Assembly: GCA_009801015.1 (NCBI GenBank)
Contig: VHZZ01003114.1
Location: 49,327-113,326, forward strand
Reading direction: 5' to 3'
DNA length: 64,000 nt
Source of the DNA: Silene noctiflora
Taxonomy: Eukaryota; Streptophyta; Magnoliopsida; Caryophyllales; Caryophyllaceae
The notes beneath the pieces are model-generated. The model saw nothing but the letters and a program-made list of their open reading frames with translations, did not search any database and had not been told where the DNA came from. Shown here in pieces: positions 13,951 to 25,392 of the stretch (positions are counted from its first letter, which is position 1; every line of letters begins with the position of its first letter). The position numbers and the translations under genes were made by a program.

Positions 13951-14096
13951 AAAAGAAAAAAGACTCGAGCAAAGCGAGAGGAGAAGACTCGCCCGAGGTA
14001 CCAGGAGCGGAGCCTAGTTCTACCCGAAGTGGGACTCGACCAGAGGAGAGGAGATAGAGAAAAAAGGACTCGATCGTAGTGAGAGGGGATAGAAAG
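13951..14096 (-). repeat. CTCGA-core repeat array (reverse orientation)
   Basis: Four degenerate units run in the order AGACTCGAGCAAAGCGAGAGG, AGAAGACTCGCCCGAGG, GGGACTCGACCAGAGGAGAGG and AAAGGACTCGATCGTAGTGAGAGG (each shown only in its conserved part). Each unit has an A-run, a GACTCGA core and a terminal GAGAGG. A 92-codon open frame across it is repeat sequence, not a gene. Confidence 0.7.
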
Positions 14097-17000
14097 GATA
14101 AAGAGTGCAAATAAAGGACTTCAAAAGAAGGGATCCATTATAGACCCCTCCCCTGCCACCGAACGCATACTGACCTAGCCAAGCCCAAGACTGAGAAAGC
14201 CTTTTATCTATCCTCTATTAACTAGTACACCCAGCTTCGGTCGTCTCGTAAAGAACGAGCGATAGACCTGAACCAACAATTTAGGAACCCTGTGTCTAGC
14301 TGCTTTCGAGGATGAGTCAAAGGCAAGAATAAGTGCTCGAACGAAGAGAGAGGACAGATATAAGTTAAGCTTTACGTATCCAAAGAATTAAATTTCAATC
14401 TGTCTTAATTCTTATATACGTATATGATAAAGATCTTTTTGCCTATGCTCTTTTTTCTAGATTTTGTTTTTGTTGTGAAGTTAGGTTCTTTTTGCTTTCT
14501 TTCTCGATGCTAGATTCATGGTCTTTTCATGGTAGGGACGAAGGGTGCGTACAAGAGGTTTAAATAGTCCCCCTCTCGCTAACGCTCGAGTTCTTTTAAC
14601 TTGGAAAAGCCCTTTCTTTTCAATAGATCCTCTCACTCTTGCAGGAGTTCTTTCCGAAGCATCTGATTCGCTACGACGGAACTGGAAGTCTTTCTCTTTA
14701 AATCTAATCCCTCTCACACATCCTCGCTAGATCTGACTTCCGCAGCACTCTCTTGGAATAAGGCTGGAAGAATTCTATGTATGCTCGTTCTTCTTTGTTA
14801 GGTTAGCATTGTTCTTCATTGGAGAATAGAAGAAGCAGCTTCTATCTTTCCCTACTATAGGGAAAGGTTCCTTTGTTGTTGCTTAAAGATTTTTGATCTT
14901 AGGATCCATTTGGTTTTCAAAGGTTTTGGCTGCAAGGCCCGGCTATGGAAGAAGAGTCCCCTAATTGGATGCTCTATTTCAAAGAGCTGCTACATTTACT
15001 TTCTTATTATTCATATGGTAGTCAGCGGTTAGACAAGGCACTACTGGCGCCCTTTTTGAAGCTGGCCTTTAGTTGAAGCACAACGATCACACCCCTGCTC
15101 TGGGAGAAAAAAGTTTATCTAGAATTATGGAGTCGGGTCCCATCTTTTAGTCTTTTTCTACTAGTTAATCCTGAAAAAAAGCAAAGAGAGATCTTTCTTG
15201 GGAAAGCAGCTACTCCCACCGGAGAAACCTTGAATACCTCGCTTACCCCTATAATCATGTACGATAAGAGTGAGAAAAGCCTACTTAATAATTTTGTTAT
15301 CAAGATCCAGAAATGTATGACATTCTCTCATGTGAATATCCATTTTTGCTTTCTTTGACTTCTCTCCAGACACAAAGCATAGAAAGATCGCACGAAATGA
15401 AAGAAAAGTGGGAAGAAATGGTGCACTTCGATAGACACAAGCGGGGCGCGGTTTTATAAGTACCTGACTTTCTTGCTCATTAAAAAGATAAGGTCTATCT
15501 CGAATGGGAAGCCCGGTATAGGAAAAAGGACAAAATCCTAATCCAGTCGAAAAGCTTATAACATCACTCCAGGGAGCTACGCTTCAGTCTAAACCTGTGC
15601 GCTCAGCAGCAAGTCTTGTTGAGGGCGTCTTCGTTTGCTTATAGTACTAGAGAGTCAGTCTTAGTAAAGAAAAGTAATGTAAGAGAGAATCTAACTCCCC
15701 AGAAACTCAATGCTTTCAAAAGCGCAAAAGATAAAGAGTTAGGAACGGTACACTAAGTCAGTCGTACTAACTTTTAAGGTTGAATCGCATGATCAGTTAA
15801 GGCTTCTGCTCGTAATATAGGAGGAAGGGCTTAGTGCTGAGGAAAACCACTCCTCTTGAAGATCTTACTATATTATTAACTACTATAATATAGGTAGGCG
15901 AGTCAGTAGATAGGTGGGTGGCCTGTGAATGACTGAGCTTTCTAATTATAATAGGGCAAGACACCAGTACATAAGGGAAAAAGCACACAAGGCTTTGTTC
16001 GGAGACTTATCAGAAAGCCTTTTAAATAAAACGTGAAAGACTGCTTTTCCAATTCACTATTCAACAAAAAGGGATCAACGGCAAGGAAAGTCTATCCCCT
16101 TCTCCATAGATAGTAGCGAGTGGGGCAGCACCGCAAAGAAGAGCTTTTCCTGGAGCAACTATCAGATAAAGACTTCATCTTAGTCACATTAAGAATATCA
16201 CAACCATTAAATGCACTCTTGTACTCTTTCTTATTCGTTTAACGAATCTTTAGTCATCCTATGTCTTAGCATTTTTCTTTATTGCTCGAAAGCAGCCACT
16301 GCTACTAAGAAAGAAAGCCCCATTAAGCATCGTTTACTTCATATACTTTAAAGCACAGCAAGCACTCTTTCTGACTGTCCCCTTTAAGACATAGGGTAGG
16401 ACGAGAACTTCTTTAGTTTAGCCGCTATCGGAAGGGGAAGGGGAAGGCCATAGGGGGATAGCATCAGTGATCCACATCCCTCCGATCGATAAACATCACT
16501 ACCTTTTATCGTCATCGTCACTTTTTGGTTTGGACAGTCATACCGAAAAAGACCGGGCGATAAAAAGAAAGCGGAGCTTACCAACCTTCATACAGCCTAA
16601 GGTAAAAAAACAAAACAAGGAAGACTATAAACGAAATATCCTGCGCATGCTCCGAAATAATGCCTATTATATAAAGTTAAGGCCAGAAGCCACTTTAGTT
16701 GTTGATGGTGGAGCTTTTTAAACCCTTCCTTTTGTCTTTGCTACATCTTTAGATGATCTTTAGTCTACTTCAGCGGATGGTTGGGCGCTTCTTGTGTCGA
16801 CTTCGTCTTCGTTTGGAACTCGTTCCTCTCCTCCTTTATCTTTCTTTGCTGCAAGGCTTCGTCAGATAGACAATGATTCCTCTTCTTCTTAATCCGGTCA
16901 ATCTGTAGCGAGTGTATCAAGTGTATGAAGGCGAGCGGGTTGACCTCCTGATGAGCTTTTCCCCGCTCCTCCAGATAGAGCAGGGAATTCATTTACTTCA

Positions 17001-19483
17001 TATAGAAATGAATAGGACTTACATAGGCTAGGATGACTTGGGCAGAATGCAGTATTTTCATACCTAGTCGTTGTCTGCGACAAGGGCGGGCGTAACTCAC
17101 GAATTTAGCAAATTAACTGGAGTAGAGGAGTTCCTTGAATAAGAGAGTTTTGCAAAAGCCTTTCCTTCTAATCTCCAAAAAGAATTGTTTATGCAAATGA
17201 GTTCTCTTGTAAAAGTGGAAAACCGCCCCAACCAAAGCCAGCTGTGCCAAGCAAGAACGTGGGTAGACAGCCTAGGGCTGGGCGGAGTCATTTCGGACAG
17301 AGTAGTCTCGCGCGGTTCCTTAGAGTGATCCTTGTCTTTTGCGCAAGCGGTTTCGTCAACGAGAGGCTAGAATTGACCGTTACGGGCGGAGCATGTGACC
17401 ACGCCCCTACCCCTCTTGCATTCTTCCTATAATTCTTGTCCATTGTCATATAGTCATCTTAAGAAAGACCTTGTCCACAGACTTGTCAGATAAGAAACTA
17501 GAGGGTAAGTCGAGTTGATTCGTAAGAAGGCTTTTCATGACCTGGCAAATAGAGCGTTGCATTTATGGACAGCTCTTCTTGTAAAGTCGTATCAATCTCG
17601 GTCTCGCGTGACGATGTTTGACTTTGACCCGAGACTTCTGCCTTCGGCTACTAAGATAATGGGCGAGATATTCATACTTTCAAACTACTAAATTCATTGT
17701 AATTTGCATTATAATATAAGAACAAAAAAAAGAGAGAACTCATTCAATTAGAGGCTCTAGGGACGGAGGGGCTGGTGGGAAAATTAGCATGAGCCAGCTT
17801 TTGGAACTCTTCCTTTTCTTCTCGGATATAATACGCGACTGGGGTTATTAATCACAAAACTTCCTTCAATGGCAGAGCGAGTCTCATCTAAGTCGCTGAC
17901 CTCTTTTAGTTTATATAACTCTTAAACTGAAGCTGGATCGCTCTTAATAAGTAAAAGATAAACGCGCCCCTCGCAAACTCTGAATCAAATTAGGCGTATG
18001 CTCGAAGCATATATATTATAGGCTCTTTAAAGAACGGGGCGAGCTGTTAGCGTAAGGTAGAAAAAATGCGGAATAGTCTATTCCGGTATAGTCGGATAAG
18101 ACTTAGTACTTGTAGTTAGGTGTTCTCGTCCCACCAATCAAGATAGCTGAAAAGAAAAGTAAACCTCTTTCTGGTTGGGACATCTCTTAATCCCTATATG
18201 CAAGCTAATTGATGTATTCCCTGGGGAAGCCAGTGCATTCCTTCTCCTATTTATAGCTCTCTTTGAATAAGAATAATAGTGCTTAAGATCAAAGTGCATG
18301 CCCTAACCCCTGCCCGGAACACTCACTGTTGGCGACTACTTAAAAGACGTATTTGAGGGCTTTAAGTTAAGACAGGAGTGGACCTTTCGAGCCAATTCTT
18401 TCTTTCCTTTCGGGCCATCGCTTTCTGAGAAAATCCTCTCGCCAACCAGCAGCTCGGAAAAGATCTCATACAATGAGAGTGAGGCCAAAGAAAAGCCTGA
18501 GGGCAGGAGGGAAAGCTAGCCCCATATAGAATGTAATGCATTTTAAGGACAAAGAAACCTCTTTTCTTATATCAGAAGGGCTATTCGGGGACCGTAAAAG
18601 ACATCACTATCTTTTAAAGCTTTTCTTCTCGTTACTATCTTCGCCCGTTTTAACCAATTGAAAAGGTATTTCAAAAGACTTTAAAGACTTTGCAAAAATT
18701 TTAGTGGATTCAACTGCTCCCCGAAAATGGTATAGCGCCCTCGCCAACAGCCTTGGTAAGGTGGGGTGGGACTGGTGCTGGCAAAGACTTGACTTTACTT
18801 ATGTATGAAGAAAAGACTTTTGGTTGATACTACTCTCGTGACTATACAAACAAGGGGTCCCGGAAAGAGGTGGGGGATTAGCACAGGGGGTCTTTCTCGA
18901 ACAGTGGTACAGGCGGGATCAGAGCGACCCAGGGCCCTTTCATTTCTTACGCTAAAAGCCCGCTTTTAGTTTCCACACCCCAGGATTAGTAGAGGTTTAT
19001 CAGACAAAGTTTTCGACGGAAGGCATGCTTCCCCTTTCCAATCGTACACAGGGGGAGAGCGGAGAGATCCTCGTGACCGCGGCGACAAGGGCTACTTAGT
19101 GACCAAAGATGGCAAAGAATCTGAAGGGGTAAACTATGTTTACAAACAAAAACCCAGCAACGGGGCATGCCCTATTTTTAACATGGGAACTTACGAGAGG
19201 AGTCTAATGTATGGGCAGGGAAAAAGAAAAGGAAAAAAAGAGACCTTTATTTCGTCAACAACCGCCTTGCTAGGTTAACAGCGGGCTTGCTTCTAATGCT
19301 ACACGCGCTTCTCCTATTCCCGCACCACCAAGAACTTATATTGCTCAGGGCGGGCCTCTTCCCAAGGGCAGGATTTTTCACATGCCTCTACTTAATGTTG
19401 ACTTCGACCCTCGCTCTTGTAAAGAAAAGAGAAGCCGTTTGTTTAGACGTTTTTCGGGATCATACACAGGATGGATGGATAAG
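14097..19483. other. Intergenic spacer, no gene recognised
   Basis: No recognisable gene or structural RNA. Apart from isolated CTCGA-core copies at 14.57-14.66 kb I see only low-information spacer with short A/T runs. Confidence 0.55.
14569..14600 (+). repeat. CTCGA-core repeat, single unit
   Basis: CCTCTCGCTAACGCTCGAG followed by TTCTTTTAAC. A more decayed unit (CCTCTCACTCTTGCAGGAG then TTCTTT) follows at 14631-14655. Confidence 0.65.
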
Positions 19484-19880
19484 CCCCCTCTCACTTTCGT
19501 TCGAGTTCTTAGCAGACCTCTCTCTCGCCTTGCTCGAGCCTTTTCCCCTCTCTTTTCCTTGCCAGCCGAGCTCTTTCTATCCTATCCCCCTTTGCAGTCC
19601 TCGTCTCGCTACGCTCGAGCTCTAAGGAACCTTTTCGGGTAGAACAAAGGACAAGACCCTATCTCCTTTTCAGTTGATCCCACTTCGTTCTTTCTCCTTA
19701 ACAGTCAAGGCTACGCTCCTCTCCCATTGGTCGAGCTATTTAAATCCTCGTCGTATTCATTCTTCGTCCCTCTCCCTCTCTTTTCAATCGAGTCTTTTTA
19801 AATCCTCATCACATGCGTTCGAGCCTCTCTCCTCTCCTTTTAGTCGAGTCTCTTTTTCCTCTCCTCCCCTTGCAAACAAG
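19484..19880 (+). repeat. Largest CTCGA-core repeat array
   Basis: About ten to twelve degenerate units in one orientation over roughly 400 bp. A typical unit starts CCTCTC, has a variable middle (CTTTTAG, TTTTCAA, GCTACGC or CCATTGG), a TCGAG core, then TCTTTTTAAAT. Good examples are at 19510-19560, 19590-19625, 19715-19745, 19765-19800 and 19830-19860. Unit length varies from about 23 to 36 bp. Several open frames of 70-112 codons in this stretch come from the low stop-codon density of the repeat and should not be called as genes. Confidence 0.75.
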
Positions 19881-22712
19881 GGTAAGTCCGATTAGGCGCT
19901 ATCATATGATAGATCAAAGATGGCTTCTAACTTTCTTTCTTTTTAGATGGAAGAGAATTTCTTTAATTTCACTTTATTACGCGAATTCCCTATCCCCCTT
20001 CTTTTCACTTTTCAAATTCTAATGGGAGCTTACTGCTCTATCCTTTCCCTATAATAGTTCAACGAGCTAATTGCATTTCCTAGACTTTACCGATTGGTCA
20101 CAATCCCTTTTAAGTTTTCGTGAATTTCCAAAGGATGAAAGAAAAAGATTGAATTAAAGTGAGAGGACGAGACCTCTAAGAAAGATAAGCCGAGTTCGGC
20201 CTTTCATTTGACAACTAATATAGCATGTGAGGGTCTAAATAGAACCGGCAACTAAGGTAGGTTCCTTTTATTTATACCACAGGCCTTGCTTTACTAGTAG
20301 CAGGCGTTCCAAAGGCGCACAGTTAGAGAGAAAGAAGGGGCTTCGTGCCCGAGCTTCCCTACCTTTTAATATGACTAAATGCACGTATACTTAATGAATG
20401 AAAGGAATCCACAGGGCGTTGCAGGATGAAGTTCACCCCACCACAATAAGCTTTGACAGGATCCTGTACGCTTATCTTTTGCTGGCGCGTAGGCTGTTCC
20501 GCGGGTTGTTGGTACCCTTCCCGGTGTGCCTTGTCTAGTAAAGGAAGCCCTCGAAAGCAAAAATTCTTTTTCCGTTTCTTACTGGCGACAAAAAGAAGTT
20601 TGTCACTCTATACCTTTCCTTGTTGTTATAGACACCTATGCCTGGAAGGCCCTCCCACCACTTAAAAGCCAAACCTGCTTATATGATCCGGGCTAGTGAG
20701 CTTTGAAGTACCTATACTTAGATGGGAAAGGTTGGGATGAGCCCTCAAGAGAAAAAGAATAGAGCGAGCTATTGGATCTTGCACGGATGTAAACCCTCTA
20801 AAACAGAAGTTTCATTCTTCGGCAAGCACCGAGAGTAGAAGAAAGGGACGTGGCGGATCTCTTTGTGGGAGAACCCACCTCTACAATGCATCGGCCGAAA
20901 CGGACTATAAAGCTTTATATTCTTATATGATTAAACTTTCTGATGACTCTCCTAATCCGAACAAGGTGGGGCTTAACCAAGTGAAATACGCTTGCAGATT
21001 CCAAAAAGAGCCTTCTTTCCTATTTTAAAGTTAAAGCATGCTATAAAAAGAAAAAAGAGAAGAGACTGACTATAAGGTATGGTATGAACTCTCGGAAAGC
21101 ATAGTGGTCTTGTCGTATGATCGTAGCAAATCTTGTCAAATGCTTGTGTTAGGATAGAAGCGAAGCTATAATATCTATAGTGAAGTGTGAATTCACCCCA
21201 ATAAGTGTAATGGTCAAGAGCTGCTATAGGTATATAACATTATAATAAATAATAGCGAAAGGTGTCCAATCCATATTCTTCTCTTTTTTTCTTATATAGA
21301 TGCCAGCACTTCATTAGGGAGAGGCAATATAGAGAGATAAGGTCGCGGCATGGTTAAGTCACAGGCAACAGGCAGTGCGTTTTTCTACTAGGCCAGGGAT
21401 CAGATTGCAGCGGGCACTCTCACAGCAATCACTGTTCGCATATAGCATTCCCATTTATTAAGTGGGAGTAGAAGAGAGGTGAGCTTTATCCTTGCTGTCA
21501 CTTAAAAGACTATATATATAACGAGATCTCTTAGAGAAGAGTGGGATTGAAAGTAGGCAAGCTCCCAATCAAGATGGGGAATCTGCCAAAAGATCTCTTT
21601 GATTGTTTTAATACTTAACTCTCTTTCCACTTTATTTAGAATGGAAGCATTGTAAAAGCCCCATTGTAGTATAATGAACCGCTTGAGTCTTTGGTGTGAA
21701 ACCTAGCTCTATCCCTCCCTCAGGATTACTCATAAAGACCTCTCCTGTCTGAAGTAGCAGGTAAGAAAGTTGGATCGGTGTGGTCTTTGTGGAAAAAGAT
21801 TTTCGTGGATTTCACCTCTATGCCCTGGTATTCTATTCTACTTCAAAGAGCATAGTGAGGTGCGAAGCCATCAACCACATGCGACATGAACTCCTAGGCC
21901 TACTTCTTAAGGAGAACCTTTTGAAAGAGCGCAAAAAGCAAAGTGGTAAAGCGGGACTGGTTCTTTATTTGGGCGGGGTCTTTCTCGCTAGGGAACTCGC
22001 CTCGCTGCACAAGCTGTCCTCACTTCCCGAGACCTTTCTCCTTCTGCTGTAAAGCTTGGATCTTTACTCGCTTCAAGGTCCGTACCTTCTTTAGCCCGTG
22101 ATGTCAGTTGACGTCTTGAGCATTACTAACCGAGACAGTAGTAGGCTTTGCTCCTCTTCTTATTCTTATAGGATTCCTCAAACTTAGAAAAATTAGATAA
22201 AGCCGCTTTTGATGAATCGGGGACTGGGAAAGCAGCCTTTGACGGTGAGTCGAAGAAGAAATTACAAGTACGTCAGTGTACAGGGGCAGACGTGGTAGAG
22301 CATACGCACTTCGATTATTCCTCGAAGAATTCTTCCTCTTTTACGAGACAGGGCTTAGGTAAGGAAGCGCCTAGCAGCTCTATTGACTTAGGCGCACTGC
22401 GGTTACGCCGCTTGACGGAGAGGGAAAGAAAAGGTTAATTTTGAAAAAAGATTTTGAAACGCTAGTGCTTCCGGGGGAGATTGATTACTTATCCGAGTGA
22501 TCCATTAAAAAAGTTTAATTCACTCTTCTCTCAGTCCAATGACTCTTCCTGCAATATGGGCATTAATGCCTCCCCGCCAATCTTTTCGGTAAGGGAGCGA
22601 TCAACCCAAAAAGTAAGGCCTCGTCCCTCCCTTTTTCAGTCTAGCCCCACTTTGGGTCTTTTCCTATTTCATCCCTCTGACTAACAATTGAGTAGCTGCT
22701 TTCTTCCTATAT

Positions 22713-22774
22713 CCCTCTCGCTATGCTCGAGTCTTTCCTTCTCCTCTCCTTTACATTATTCGTACCTCAGTTGG
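22713..22774 (+). repeat. CTCGA-core repeat, two units
   Basis: First unit CCCTCTCGCTATGCTCGAG followed by TCTTTCCTT; the second is CTCCTCTCCTTTACATTATT then CGTA, which has lost the core. Confidence 0.55.
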
Positions 22775-25224
22775 TCAGCTTTCTAAGTAGGAGAAGGTTT
22801 CGAGCCAAACCGGCGGCTAAGAAAGACTTTTTGTGGTTAAAGTGAAGGGCGCTATTACCTGGCCCGAGACGACTCAACGACGGGGTTACTCGAATGGCAT
22901 TAAAAAGTCTGACCTTCCCCCTTTATTGAAATCCTCTATCCTGATTAGGGAGGACTTCGTACCAGGGCGGTTGAGCTGGCTCTTGACTTTCATAACTGCT
23001 ATAGCAGGAGCTGCTGCTGATAGTCCTTTTTCGCCCCCCAGAAGGGCTTAGAAGAACACCCCTAAGGCCAATAAAAGTTCAATAGAAGGAGTCAAAACGT
23101 TATACCTTTAATCAATAGATTAAGTACAAGAAAGAGATTTAATTACAATTCCGGATGTGAAAGAATGCTCATTTTATTAAGGTTTTGGTGGAATCGTGCC
23201 TATATTGAATTGACAAGGCAACGAGAGTCCTTAGCTTGAACGAGTAGCGTGCTGTTCAAATATATGTTAGTGAGCTATCCTAGCTTAGGGGAGAAGTTGG
23301 ATTCTGACGAGCATGGCAGCGAAAGGATGTAGTCCTTTTGTCTTGACGTTAAGGAGAGAGGAGCGAAGCCCAGTCTCATCAATTTGAAGCTTCTTGCTTA
23401 AATGAAGTAAATAGAATTCTTGAATTGCCTTCTATACTCTTAGAATAAGGAGATCCAGATTCTCCAGTAGCTGGTCTAGTTTCTTCTACTTAGTCTTCTT
23501 CAGCCCAAGGAACTTCTTCGTCTTCTCTTTCTGGTGAACCTTGGTAAGCCAGCAAACCTTCTTTCTGACTTCCTTTAGGCTTTAGCTTTAGTTGGGGATT
23601 AGCCTTATTAAAAACTTTCGTAAGAAAGCTTGTCTCCTTATTTCACATGATAGGCCTGGCCTTTGATTCCAATTCCCGAATGCCATTAAGGAAGGCAGCC
23701 CTTTGTATTGTGCTCAAGAAAGGTATAGGCCGAATCAGAGAGAGACTCTCTTGGGCTCTAATTAATGCGCTTGGGGTTAGTTAATCTTGTGCCAATCAGT
23801 CCTCTTTTCCCACCACTAGGAGCTTCTTCTGACTCATCTAAACCCGGTGCTTCCTCTCCAGAACCTGCTTCGCTTCGGAACTAAACTCGACCCTATAACT
23901 ACGAACTATGCGAGTTGTTCGCTTTATCTCCTATGAATTCATTAGCCCGAGAGTTCCTTTCACATACCTTGTACTTTTGCTTGCTCTTACGTTTCCGGGC
24001 CAAAATTGAAGCGGGCAGGATTTGGCAGAGAAGAGGTGCTTTGAGGCGGAAGTTGCAGAGTAAATAGAGTGGAAACTTACTTTTATCTTTTCTGTAGAAG
24101 GTTAAGGAGGATGTATCAATTCTCCTATCTAGAAGTGGGGGCAGAGAGAGAGAGTAAGCTTCAATGTTACACAGAGTAGCTAGTCTCTACCCTTTCCCTT
24201 AAAAAGCTAATCTGTACCAGAGAGGTTTCCGGTTTATCAACCTACCCTGCTAAAAAAGGTCTTTCCAAAGGCAGCTTGCCAAGGACAAAGTTCGTACCAA
24301 AAGGAAGCAAAGAAGACAGATTCGATAGAAGCCAAGACTTCTTCGTAAACACATTCTGGGTTTTTAAGACTTTCGTTAGGGTACGTTATCTCTAGATAGA
24401 TAGAAAGAGAGGCTGTGAGCATTTAGCTAAGAGTCAGCCCGCCAAGACCAAACGAGTTTTCCGTACCTAGGAAAGGGGTTCATTTTGACCACCAGTCTTA
24501 CCGCATACTGCCTATCTTTATGCTTTCTTTTATAAGACTACTAGGGCATTAAAGAGAGAAAGATTTTGCGGATAAGTCGTCTTGTGGACAGCGGTTTTTA
24601 TCCTTATTCGCACCTCTGCTGCAGTTCCCCTTGCTCTTGAAAGCTTTTAAACGAACAAGTGCTGAAATAATACCAACTTCAATAACACCATCTTCTTTGA
24701 TTATATATGAAGGGGCATGCCTATAGCCCGTGGTTATGTTTAGAGCTTTCCCCTAGATTGTCTGTGCTACCCTTGGCTGTCTTTGAACCGTACTTTACTT
24801 TCTTTGTTAGGAGCAGCAACCCTTGATCTTAAGGCAGACGGGGTTCACTTTTGATTTGCATAGCCAAAGAAGAATTGCAAAGCTAGAGTAGAGTTTGATG
24901 CGAAGTCAGGAGAAAAATGAAGAAGCCAATGAGAATAGAAAGAAGACTCTCTCTGATGAGACAGACCCGCCCTAGGCTCCAACTAAAGCTAGCACTACCA
25001 ACTCAAGTTAAGTTTCAACGACACCAGCTCTCCCTTGTGGGCGGGACCTCCCGGCCTTAGGCGATTTCCTTTATACGTCCACGTGTCCACGTCAAAAGAT
25101 TAATTCAAAAGACAGATCAAGAGTTTGGGAATGCAATTTTCTTATAAAAGCAAGCACAGGTCCCTATAGCTGCACAATAGACTAACTAAAGAAGGATAGG
25201 GGGTCTTTATACCTCCTTTCACCA

Positions 25225-25252
25225 GGAAAGACTCGAGCGAATGTGAAAAGGA
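25225..25252 (-). repeat. CTCGA-core repeat, single unit
   Basis: GAAAGACTCGAGCGAATGTG followed by AAAAGG; reverse-orientation copy with the GACTCGAG core intact. Confidence 0.5.
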
Positions 25253-25321
25253 CCCAGTGGTGGAAAATATGGAGCGAGCTTGATGTTAACAAGTGACAAA
25301 GCTTTCTTAAAAGAAGTCCGA

Positions 25322-25342
25322 GCATGGGGATTAGATTAAGGA
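25322..25342 (+). repeat. 21-bp dispersed repeat, copy 1
   Basis: GCATGGGGATTAGATTAAGG matches GCATGGGGATTAGATTCAGG at 33926 with one mismatch. The flanks do not match, so the pair is short. Confidence 0.6.
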
Positions 25343-25358
25343 TTTCAAAACCCTTTCT

Positions 25359-25392
25359 GATTAAAAATAAGATAAGATTAAAAATAAGATAA
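25359..25392. repeat. 17-bp exact tandem duplication
   Basis: GATTAAAAATAAGATAA occurs twice head to tail, followed by a partial GAATAAGATT. Typical replication-slippage product. Confidence 0.85.

Noticed and set aside
19484-19895. Frames of 69-112 codons
   Set aside because: Produced by the CTCGA-core repeat array.
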